A stretch of 64,000 bases of DNA from Xenoacremonium recifei (lineage: Eukaryota; Ascomycota; Sordariomycetes; Hypocreales; Nectriaceae), in the NCBI GenBank assembly GCA_012184525.1, contig WOFQ01000043.1, forward strand, positions 186,001-250,000, given 5' to 3'. The notes beneath the pieces were generated by a model, which was not told where the DNA came from, did not search any database, and saw only the letters and a list, made by a program, of their open reading frames with translations. The translations under genes were made by a program, and so were the position numbers. Of this stretch, positions 54,746 to 64,000 are shown in pieces (positions within the stretch are counted from its first letter, which is position 1; each line of letters starts with the position of its first letter).

Positions 54746-55519
54746 GTCGTGGTACGCTGGCGACAGCCAGAAGCCAAGCAATCGCTACTTTCGATGTTGT
54801 ACACACATGGCGTTTTGTGGACATGTTGACAGTGTTATATTGCTGTCGCACTCGCAATGCCCTCAGCTCAGGCTCAGGGGCGAGATGCTCACGCCCAAGG
54901 CGGATAGACTGGGCGCCTAGAGGCAGAGCCTCACCCTGCCGCAATTACCTGGGATCAATCAGCTGAGACAAATCGAAGTACTGTTCGGGTGAAAGCTGGG
55001 CTAAAATAACGCCCCGGCGCCTAGAATACCCGCAGGCCAGCTGACCTTGTTGCGTGAGACCATGTGCAAAAGAGGATGCGGTAAGATGTACAAATGCGTA
55101 ATAGCATGTGATATGTAAGATGACGTGGCGACCAACATGGTGCTGCAACCGCAGACGCAGTGAGGCTCAAAAATGAGGGATTTGATTCAGGATCCTCCTT
55201 TTGTCCTCCATTACCAAGCGAGAGTGCACATATCAGCCGCCACCATTCACCAGACCTGGAGTGACACCTGTATCACAACCACCGACCACCAATGATCTAA
55301 GTGGCACGCCCTTTTTGAGTCTGTGAGGCTATGGTTTTAATTAAGATAGGAGGTCGAACGCCTCCGGCCCTCTCACTCTTGCAAGCATTTTCGCCTCACG
55401 AGCGACCCTTGTCATCAGGTTCCCATGACAGCAACATGCACGCATCTCCCCTTCCTAGCGCCACCACCGACCCTGCTGCTTAGTAGGTGTCCTTGGTGAA
55501 GGAGACGCTCCATTGGCTA
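54746..55519. promoter_or_regulatory. Divergent promoter of membrane protein and NLR
   Basis: 774 bp between the diverging genes. It includes the ATG at 55436 and the TAGTAG at 55481-55486, so part may be old NLR coding sequence or 5' leader. No other gene seen. Confidence 0.45.
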
Positions 55520-58500
55520 ATGTCCCGCAGTGACGAGATTTACGCACAGGCTTGGAGGGAGACTCTTCTCCAATGCGAAAAGACCCTCGAGCGAAATGAC
55601 CATAAGCGGGCGCTCCAAGTCAAGTCGATTAACGACTTCAACAATGAGCTATCCAGTCTCCTTGAAGAGTATCAAGATCAAGAGTCCAAGACTGCGATCA
55701 ACTTGATACGTCCTACCTTGGACCATTATGACATCTTTGCCCAGAACTTCGTTGTAATGATGCAAAACCCAGTAGATACCTCGATGATGTGGGGTTTGTT
55801 GTTTTTGGTCTTCAAAGTACCCATGATGCTTGTCTCTAGCAATACCGACAGGTGAACTGACCATAAATAGCTTGCCCTTGGGAGGAAGTGCTCTGGTCCT
55901 CTCAGCCCTTTGAATCGCATTACGGAATGGCTGCGTAAGATTGGCCGTCAGCTGTCTACTTCAAACGATCGCAAGGAAAGCATTACGGACTTCTCCAAGA
56001 TCAAGGAGGACACGGTACAGATTAACAAGGAAATTGTTACTCTCTGGCTGCACATTATAATGACCTTCCGCACCCAGTGCGAAACGGCATATGGTGGCGT
56101 GAATGGAGGTACGTTTTTACCGTGATATAACATGAGTACCTACATATTGATTTAGTAGTCTGGCTTGATGAAAGATTCTGGGACTCTCTTAGTATTAAAT
56201 ACCACACGGCCTACACCAGCATCCAGGAAGCTGTAGATCGCATTAACCAAGCTGCAGAGATGATGGAAAAGCAAGCCCGTGCCTTGGAAGAGAGATCAAT
56301 TTTCCAGAGAGTGCTTGCTTTGGAGATAACATCCAAAAAAGAAGAAGTCGCCTGGCCCCGTCACAACCTTCCTGTAGCAAGGAATGGATGGTTCTACGGT
56401 CGCAAAGACATTCTGAAAGAACTAGATTCCCATTTAATGCCGACTGATGTGCACAAGCCACTTTCCTCTATCGCTCTCTACGGCTTGGGAGGAATTGGCA
56501 AGACACAAACAGCCCTCGCATACGCATACCAAAAACTTGAAGACTTAGATGCGGTGCTCTGGATATCAGCAGAAGATCAACTCTCTATACAACACAGCTT
56601 TAGCAAGGTTGCTGTCAATGGCCTAAAGCTTAAGGGTGCACACCCCCAAGCTTACCAAGAGAACATGATCTTAGTGCTCAATTGGTTACAAAATACATGT
56701 AAGACAAGCCCCATAGACGTCATTTCAGAGCATTGACCGCTCCTAGCTGCGAAGTGGTTGTTGATATTCGACAACGTTGATAGCCACGAAGTTCTCGACA
56801 ATTGCTGGCCTACCTCACGTCACGGAGCCGTGCTCGTGACTACCAGGGATGTTCTTGTTGCGTCCCTCCCAATAGACAAGGGCTTAGAAGTCAACGAGTT
56901 TGAGGTAGAGGAGGGCGCCAAATTCCTGCTTCACATGGCCGACAAAAGAAAGCCGATGGAAGGTGAACTGGAAGCTGCCAAGCATGTCACCACCCAGCTT
57001 GGTGGCTTGCCCCTTGCACTAAATCAAATGGCAGCACTCATTAACGCAAGAAGTTTCTCTATTGGAGAATTCGAGGTGATGTATACGAAACATGCACAAC
57101 GTCTGCACAAGCAAAAGAAGAGCGGATATAAGTACTTAGGCTACGAGCATGCTCTCGACACGGTCTGGGAAATCTCCTTCGCGAATCTCGGCGATGACGC
57201 CCGGGCCTGTCTTGGAGTGCTCAGCTTTCTTTCCCCTGATTCAGTCCCCTCGGAAGTATTTACGACCATAGACCCTGCTATGCTACCTGATATACTTTCC
57301 TTCTGTGAAGATGAGTTGAGGTAAGCATTAAACCCTACCCAGGGTTCTCAAATTGATAGGTGATAGCTTGGGAGATACCCTAGAGGAATTGACGCATCAT
57401 GCCTTGGTAAGAAGAAATATTGACGAGGGAACCTTCCGGATCCATCGACTGGTACAAGCAGAATATCGCACAAGAATGGATAACCAGCAGGACGAGTTTG
57501 ATGCTGCTACTCAGTTGCTTCTTGACAAGTTCCCTTCCCAGCGGTCAAATAAGTATGACGACGAAGAATGGATTCTGTACGAGCGATATATACCGCAAGT
57601 CCTTGCCCTTGCAAGAAATTACAATGACTCTCAGACAAAACCACAGCCTCTTCAACCTACTATGGATTTTGTTAGCCTTCTCACTAACGCGGCAAAGTAT
57701 GATGGGGAAAACACATTTGGTAGCATCTGGCTAATTCTCGGCAGTGCCATACATGATAACGACACTACGGGCTCTGTACCGCTAATGCTTGATACCGCGG
57801 ATAAAGCATTCCATAAGAGTCCAAAGGATAAGCAAGATCGGCTGTTATGGGCCTTCGTACAGTCATTGAAGTGTATGTACCATTTCTGCACGTCGGAATT
57901 CGCCAGGTCAGAAAGAGAAATGACAGAAGGCCTTGAAATTCGTTTAACCCTATTGCCCCACGACGACTTGCTCTTAGCTTTGGCATATAGCTGGCTCAGT
58001 ATGGCTATTGGAGCCCAGGGCCGTTATGAGGAGGGTCTTGACTACCTCCTTAAAGCTGGAAAAGTACTAGAGGGACCGGCTGGGAAGATTCCCACGAGAA
58101 AGTTAATTTGGGGATATAATACTTCGCGGAACTACTACTGTCTAGGAAAGTATCAACAAGCCGAGGCTTTGTTGACTGAGGCCTTGGCAGATGCCGATAG
58201 GCTGCAAAGTTGGTATATGCAGGTCTAGTAAGTTGTAAATCCTCTTTCACTGAGACTAGACCGGAGTGTTTACTGACATGACGCAGTGGTCATCTCACAT
58301 TTACGTCTCTTCGAACAAGAATGAACATGCTTGATGACGCTAAAAATCACGTTGATGTTGCAAAAGGGATATTGGAAACCTCTGGGTTAGCCGCCCGTTT
58401 CAGCTGGCTTAGCTCCTACTGCGCATATCGCGATGGAGATGTTGCTGAAAAGCAAGGTCGTATTAAAGATGCCATGTGAGTAATTCTCTGCTATTATCCT

Positions 58501-58793
58501 TGAGACATCTAGGCAAGATATTTTGTACTGTATGATAGCTAACTCAGCCAAGTAACCAAATGGAACGAGCCGTGGCTATCGGTAAGCTTGTGAAAGTGCC
58601 GACTGGTATACTCAGCAGATGTATCCACGCCTACTCTCGGGTACTAGCCAAAGATCCTTCGCGGTTAGATGAGTCAGAGAGGCAGCGGGTCGAGGCCAGA
58701 CGGGTGAGATCGCAGTTACCTGACGGTGGCGGTGATTTGAATGACGAAAGTGACGAAGCCTTCGAAGCTCTAGTGAAGATGGACCACAGATAA
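55520..58793 (+). CDS. NLR (STAND) protein: NB-ARC with TPR-like repeats
   Basis: Predicted 980-residue protein. Exons: 55520-55816, 55871-56108, 56156-56698, 56747-57320, 57367-58227, 58287-58475, 58553-58793. The N-terminal region (1-250) is helical with a hydrophobic stretch (MMWGLLFLVFKLALG) typical of fungal STAND N-termini. NB-ARC follows: Walker A GLGGIGKTQ (about residue 290), Walker B KWLLIFDNVD, VLVTTRD and GGLPLALNQMA. The C-terminal part has helix-pair repeats (LALAYSWLSMAIGAQGRYEEGLDYL, NYYCLGKYQQAEALLTEAL) like TPRs. Such proteins act in non-self recognition and cell death. The start is uncertain: an in-frame ATG at 55436 is separated by TAG TAG at 55481-55486. Several junctions lie in poor contexts, so decay is possible. 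Confidence 0.8.
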
Positions 58794-59164
58794 GGAGTGT
58801 CCGTACCTAGAGGCAAGATTATACTGGTAACATGCACGAAGATGAGAGGAAGTCACAAAACAAAATAAGCAACGACGAAAGCAGGATAACTCCCACGCCA
58901 TTCATTCACGTCAAACGTTACAATATACTACACACGACATATTGTTAATTTCTTATATTCGTAATATTAAATACAGTCCTCTCATTCACTCTCGATATTG
59001 CTGACTCGCATTCTCACGTGTGTCTCATGAGCCACATTCCCGGCCCTTTCGCAACCTGCCTGTGCCGTTGATGGCAAGAAGCTCATGTTCGTCTGGCTCA
59101 CACCCCCATGAATTGACTTTTCTGTTTGTTTTAATCCCGTCAAGAATTCGAGATCTTAGTATGT
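58794..59164. other. Intergenic region
   Basis: 3' flanks of the converging NLR and regulator genes. AT-rich; nothing recognised. Confidence 0.5.
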
Positions 59165-61402
59165 TTAAGAAGTCCAAGTCCTCATTTCGTTCCCAAGCAG
59201 CATATCGCTGATGCCCTCCCAATGCATTTCATGCCAAAAGCGAGAATCGGAGGTTTCTCCGAATTCAAGGAAACCAAACCCAGCATCCTGAGAGTTAGGC
59301 CCAAAGCTTTCTGTATCTAATGATGCAAAGGGGTTTGGGGGGAATGTTGGAGGTGGCAACCCAGCTGGGACGAGGCTAGTACCATCCTTATCTCTCGCTG
59401 GGACCAACGCATCCTCAAGCTGTGCTAAAGACTCCGAGGGGGGGAAAAAGTCCATCGGTGTGTCAATTGTTCTTGCGGTTATGGTATCCGAGTCCTTTGT
59501 GACAGAAGTTGCAGCCCTCTGATCAGGTTGCCCGGTCAAAAATTCGAGAACCATGGAGTTGAGTTCCTCAACAACTGTCAGCCAGCGCTGCATTGTGCCT
59601 GGAGTTGTTGGGTTTCCCATGTACTTCGCCGCAATGTTTGTACACACTTGGAGAAGCTTCCGAGGCTCGGCGGCGTTGCTCGGTTTCTTCTGCCCAACAG
59701 CACAGATTATACTCAACACCAGAACGAGGGCAGAGGAATAGAGATAATATGAGTCAAACCATATTACGGCGTTGAACTTTCCAAGATTATTGAGCTTCTG
59801 TAGCAACAAACTCGACGAAATGCCTGACTCCATGCACACTTTGGACATGGATACAAGATTTTCGGGAAGTGAATGGCCCTTGTTGTTTGACAAGGCAGTG
59901 AATCGTGCAAGAAGGGCATTGCGCGATATGAGCGACACCACGTAGTGATATTGTATGTGGAGGAGGATGAGAGGGCGCTGAAACGAAGGAGGCATTGCGT
60001 CAATGAGATCTGGTGTGAGATGCTTGGGAAGGGCCGAGCGCCACCGGGAGAGCTCCCTCAATAACCCTGCAGCCGGAGAGAGAGGCCCAGTTGAACTTTC
60101 TTTGGACACCTCGGATACAACTCTGCAAGCCGAGCCAAGTATGACGACAAGACGATTTGCCCAAGTAACATACTCTGGAGGATTGTGAGCGCTCATATCG
60201 AGAATTGACTCTCGAGGAGAGCTTCCAAGATGTTTGGCGTTATCAATAACGCTGGGCCGGTCATGGGATGAGACCTGTAGTTGTTCAAACATATAAAGCG
60301 TCCACCACACTCTTTTCCTCATTTCTCGTGAAAGAGGCGTCCCATTCGTCTCAAGGGTGTCCTTATGCAACCCAATAGCGAAGCCGATGCGAACAGCAGC
60401 ACCAGTAAGAGTCCAGCAGGTATCCCGGGAGTTAGTGTGATGCAGGTAGAGGGAGGCCAACATCAAAGCCTGTATTGAAGTCAAGCTTGATGTGAAAATG
60501 ACCTTGGATAGCAGAGACTGGATCTGACACCACCACTTCTCTTCCTGCTCCTCCCGTATCTCTGCGGTACAGAGTCGGCGCGCTAGGATCAGCACACACA
60601 GAAAAACACATAGCCAAGAGGGGTCAACCGAGTTTGGCGCTTTGCACCACTCGTCTATTCTCTCGAGAAATGTGGCCTCGTGGAGAACAGGGAAATCGAC
60701 ATTGACTTGTTCGAAATAAACTTGAACAAGCTGCAAGACGACTGTGTAATTGGTCTGGGAAGTTTCGGGTACTGAAGAAAGACTAGAAACAGGAGATGCG
60801 GCACTTGCTATAGAGTGAATGTCCATGACTTCGAGCTGATCTGTTCCTGAGGCTGCTGATGTGGGCCTGACTCTGCTGCTGGCTGGATTTGGTCCAAAGA
60901 GGAACATTCTTCCCACAGTTCGATCTGGGTTTCGACTGACTAGTGCTCGTAACTTCATCTGAAAAAAGTAGGAGCTCGCTTGACCGATGTACTGATCTTG
61001 GCCTTGAAGGTCGTGTACAAGTTGTTCGTTCTCTTTTTCACAGTCCTTGTCACCACCGCTGCCATGGCTGTCACCAGATAATGAGTCTTCGGGCACAGGA
61101 ATACCCAGCGACCGGGCCATCTCCTGCATATTCTCAATGCTACTGAGATCGGCCTCGGGCATAAGACCTTTGACAAGACTTTCCAGAATGGCCATACGGT
61201 TGCTGTGAGACTCAATGCTGCCATATATGCGTTGCTTACGCGGCTTGGTAATGACGCACTCGTAGCCGTATTTCAGACAATGGCGGCATTTGTCTTGGCC
61301 GGGCCACGTACTGCACTTTTGCTTCCTAGTCTTGCAGCGATCACAGCTATGCTCCGTTCTTCTCCTTTGCTCCAGAGGAACTCGTCGGCTTTTGCTACTC
61401 AT
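59165..61402 (-). CDS. Zn2Cys6 transcription factor
   Basis: Single-exon 745-residue regulator. The zinc cluster near the N-terminus is SCDRCKTRKQKCSTWPGQDKC followed by RHCLKYGYEC, that is C-x2-C-x6-C-x9-C-x2-C-x6-C, with a nine-residue loop longer than the other clusters here. A linker and coiled-coil-like segment follow (SNRMAILESLVKGL). The fungal regulator domain spans the middle (VNVDFPVLHEATFLERI, AAVRIGFAIGLHKD, RKRVWWTLYMFEQLQVSSHDRPS), the layout of the Gal4/XlnR-like group. The C-terminus is proline and phenylalanine rich. It diverges from the MFS pump gene at 62240, a likely local target. It is the only intron-free regulator in the window. Confidence 0.92.
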   Translation of the reverse strand: MSSKSRRVPLEQRRRTEHSCDRCKTRKQKCSTWPGQDKCRHCLKYGYECVITKPRKQRIYGSIESHSNRMAILESLVKGLMPEADLSSIENMQEMARSLGIPVPEDSLSGDSHGSGGDKDCEKENEQLVHDLQGQDQYIGQASSYFFQMKLRALVSRNPDRTVGRMFLFGPNPASSRVRPTSAASGTDQLEVMDIHSIASAASPVSSLSSVPETSQTNYTVVLQLVQVYFEQVNVDFPVLHEATFLERIDEWCKAPNSVDPSWLCVFLCVLILARRLCTAEIREEQEEKWWCQIQSLLSKVIFTSSLTSIQALMLASLYLHHTNSRDTCWTLTGAAVRIGFAIGLHKDTLETNGTPLSREMRKRVWWTLYMFEQLQVSSHDRPSVIDNAKHLGSSPRESILDMSAHNPPEYVTWANRLVVILGSACRVVSEVSKESSTGPLSPAAGLLRELSRWRSALPKHLTPDLIDAMPPSFQRPLILLHIQYHYVVSLISRNALLARFTALSNNKGHSLPENLVSMSKVCMESGISSSLLLQKLNNLGKFNAVIWFDSYYLYSSALVLVLSIICAVGQKKPSNAAEPRKLLQVCTNIAAKYMGNPTTPGTMQRWLTVVEELNSMVLEFLTGQPDQRAATSVTKDSDTITARTIDTPMDFFPPSESLAQLEDALVPARDKDGTSLVPAGLPPPTFPPNPFASLDTESFGPNSQDAGFGFLEFGETSDSRFWHEMHWEGISDMLLGNEMRTWTS

Positions 61403-62239
61403 GACTGCAGCCTATAGTCCTGACTTTGTCAGGCAAATCGGCAGCTTTGGGGAGCGGAGCGGATTCGGAGCCGCGAAACGAGCTGGAAACGAGATTTGGT
61501 AGATGCTTGCCTGTACGCTCGGAGAAGAGACAAGGTAGCAAACTCCCGTCAACCCTTTGGCGTTGTCCATGGACCCGGCTGGAACTCGCTGGAGTTGATA
61601 GATTGTCGTCGCAAGGAGTTCGTATCGCGGGTTGCATGCATGCCGCAGGCCAACTTCTCCGCACTCAAATTTTCTCTAACCTGGAGCAGCCAAGTTTGAA
61701 CGCCGATGTGGACCATTTCCTTGATAGCGCAACCGGTTCATCGGGTTTAAGAATGGTTCAGAGATAAGGCTAGGGTTAAGAGACTTGGAAAGGGATTCAG
61801 AACGAAGCCTGCATGGTCAAAAGTCTCTCTCCGGCAAAAGACAGGCGATGCGGCGTGGTAACTGATAAGCAGCGAGTCGGTCCCGTCCGGACCCTTGACT
61901 TCTGCCACGCGACCTGTCACAGTCCTATCTCGGAGTCTACAAGCTGGATGCGCCTCTCCGCATTTCGGGTCTCAAAGCTCCGCGGAATGTCTGCAAGCCG
62001 CAACCCTCAATCCCGCCTGTTATAGCCCGCAGCGCAAGCTCGCCGCTGCTCTCGGCGCATCAACGCCAACCAAGGCTTATCAGCCTGGTCACAAGACGAG
62101 GGTGGCCATGCAAGGTTATAAGACTCCGTGTTCATGTAACCTGGTCGATCCCATCACCTAAAGCAGGACTGGCACTGGGTAGTTCTCTGAAACCATCTTT
62201 CTACCCACCAGTCTTCCCTTAGAGCCAGACGAAGTGACC
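61403..62239. promoter_or_regulatory. Divergent promoter of regulator and MFS pump
   Basis: 837 bp between diverging starts. CGG-rich near 61438-61470, possible Zn2Cys6 half sites but no clean inverted repeat. No gene seen. Confidence 0.45.
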
Positions 62240-64000
62240 ATGGTTCTCGACATTAAAGAACCTCTCTCCACGAACATGGATCAGATGTCTAAGACCTCCG
62301 ACGCGGAAAAGAATGACTCGCCGGCGTTGAAGTGCACAAAGCATGGCATCCCTCTGGTTCCGCAGCCGAGTGATGACCCTGATGATCCATTGGTAAGCAC
62401 AGTCTCAGACGACCAAAGTTTCAATTACTGAAGCCAACAACTCATCTCTTTGACAGAACTGGGGACCTATCAAGAAGCATGTCGCTCTCTTTATACTTGC
62501 CCTCGAGTCATTCCTTGTCAAGTTCTCGGCGACATTGATCGTAAGGTCTCAAATATTCTCGTCTTGGAAGATCACCCATTAACAAACCTATAGGCACCAG
62601 GTGCACTCACATTGGCGAAGCAATTCAACACAGCGGCATCCAAGGCAACGTATATCGGATCCGCGCCGTCGATCTTATATGCTCTGGCTCCCCTGTTTTG
62701 GATCCCTCTCAGCGTCCGCGTTGGGCGCCGACCTTGTCTCCTAGTTGGGCAGATAATCGCAATGCTGGCTGCTTTAGGTGTTGCTCGATCGGAGTCGTAT
62801 GCTCAGGCTCTTGGATGCCGTATGCTTGCTGGCTTTGGCGGCAGCGTGGGCATCTGCATTAGTCCGGCAGCCATTTCTGACATGTTCTTCCTACATCAGA
62901 AAGGCACTCGTATGGGAGTGAACAGTATCTTGCTTGTCGTCGCTCCTTATATCGGTAAAAACAATGTCTGTTGGATTTTAATGTCCTTTGCTAATATCAA
63001 ATAGGAGGAGTTGCTGGAGGATCCGTTCAACAGAATCCCAAGTTGGGTTGGAGATGGGCCATGTACATTTCAGCCATAACATACGCTTTTCAGTTTGTAG
63101 CTCAACTACTCTTCGGTAAGTTACTATCTTCACTAATAGCTGCCTCTACGGTACTTATTCTTCTAGTTCCTGAAACAATCTACGAAAGAGAGGTTGCTGC
63201 CCAAGAATCGCCGGAGAAAAAGAACACTCTTAGCCGACGGCTCGGTTTTCGCACTCCCACAAATCCGAACGAAACTTGGGCCCAAACCTTCCGCAGACCC
63301 TACGCGATGTTTCAATATCCAGCCGTTGTCCTTCCCTCTTTTTGGGTCTCAGTTGCCGTGATGACCGAGGTCGCCAACACGGCGGGATTCTCGCTGAACT
63401 TTGGTGCCAAAAGCCGTTTCCATTTTACTACAGCGCAGGTGGGCTTTTGCTTTTTCTCAGGCCTAATCGGTGCCGTCTTCGGTGAGATGTGTGCTGGACC
63501 CCTCTGTGACCTGACGACAAGACGGTCTCTAAAGCGAGGAGATGTTTGGCGGCCTGAGAAGTTGCTGAAGCTCAGCCTGACAGGACTTGTGACTATTGCG
63601 GTGAGCACTGATCCGTAGCTGATATAGATGAGTAGATTTCTGACCATATTTTTAGGTCGGCCTCTTGGTCTATGGACTCGAGCTCGAGTATGGCACTCAT
63701 TGGGCACCTCCACTGGCTGGAATGGGTCTTTTTGTTTTTGGCCAGGAGATCATCGTCACTGTTGTGATGACTTACATGACGGATTGCTATCCAGGACGTG
63801 CTGGAGAGGTTGCCATCGTGTTTCAGTTCTTCTTCAACCTCATGTGCTTCCCTCCCCCATTTTTTACCCCTCAATGGATCGATGAAGATGGAGGCGCCAA
63901 GGTACCTTACATCGTGTATGCTCTTTTGCCCGTTGTCCTGTTTCCTGTATGCATTGGGCTTTTCATGTGGAAAGGCACAGCAATTCGCCGCAAGGGAGCA
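62240..64000 (+). CDS. DHA1-type MFS transporter, 5' part
   Basis: Partial gene running off the right edge. Exons so far: 62240-62392, 62457-62540, 62594-62954, 63005-63115, 63167-63600 and 63656 onward. A polar N-terminus of about 50 residues is followed by NWGPIKKHVALFILALESFLVKFSATLIAPG, the usual entry to fungal drug:proton antiporter-like transporters. Then VRVGRRPCLLVGQ (loop 2-3 motif), CRMLAGFGGSVGICISPAAISDMF, GWRWAMYISAI and VPETIYEREV. The second half shows VVLPSFWVSVAVMTEVAN and further membrane segments. Likely an efflux or uptake carrier for small molecules. It diverges from the Zn2Cys6 regulator, which suggests local control. Confidence 0.88.

Noticed and set aside
57321..57342. 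A 22-nt intron (GTAAGC...CCCAG) in the NLR gene
   Set aside because: Too short for splicing. The 46-nt intron 57321-57366 ending GGTGATAG keeps the frame and is of normal length.

Overview
The window is a piece of a filamentous ascomycete genome. Genes are broken by short introns (about 42-105 nt, GT...AG, CTAAT/CTGAC-type branch sites), six of the genes encode Zn2Cys6 regulators, several encode major facilitator (MFS) transporters, and there is one NB-ARC/TPR NLR. This gene mix fits Sordariomycetes such as Fusarium and relatives, but genus is an inference. I rebuilt splice forms by hand from conserved frames, so exon edges are predictions.

Layout. 1-9 kb: the 5' part of a DUF1275 membrane protein (-), a secreted bicupin oxalate decarboxylase (+), an intron-containing tRNA-Arg(UCG), and a sugar transporter (-) sharing a promoter with a sulfatase (+). 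10-14.5 kb: a regulator with two complete Zn2Cys6 clusters in tandem (-) and an NmrA-like reductase (-). 15-39.4 kb: a catabolic-looking island. It holds Zn2Cys6 regulators at 14982, 18412, 23720 and 35306, an SMP-30 lactonase, a D-2-hydroxyacid dehydrogenase, an HpcH/HpaI aldolase, a quinate/sugar-type permease, a cyclase-family hydrolase, a Dal5-like anion permease, a second sugar-type permease, a RidA deaminase and a zinc alcohol dehydrogenase. 39.8-40.7 kb: a small cysteine-rich one-pass membrane protein. 40.7-45 kb: a long gene-free stretch. 45-48.6 kb: a siderophore-type transporter and a monocarboxylate-type transporter. 49-52 kb: a CmcJ/AsaB-like oxygenase divergent from a pyroglutamyl peptidase. 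53.3-58.8 kb: a membrane protein divergent from an NLR. 59-64 kb: a regulator divergent from an MFS pump that runs off the edge.

How it may work together. In the island the lactonase could open a lactone, the aldolase could cleave a 2-keto acid to pyruvate (or a relative) plus an aldehyde, and the dehydrogenases could handle the products, fed by the permeases. The strongest support is a shared inverted repeat, CGGA-N5-TCCG, in the promoters of the lactonase, the hydroxyacid dehydrogenase, the aldolase/regulator pair and the permease. Looser CGG-N7-CCG copies lie before the cyclase and the second permease. The substrate is unknown. Separately, five exact ATCWGATAA sites lie in the 2.5 kb before the siderophore-type transporter, which predicts iron control.

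Other unusual points: a probable 3-nt exon that restores the iron-binding H-x-D motif of the oxygenase, an intron that seems to end in TG instead of AG, and an NLR whose most obvious upstream ATG is followed by two in-frame stops.
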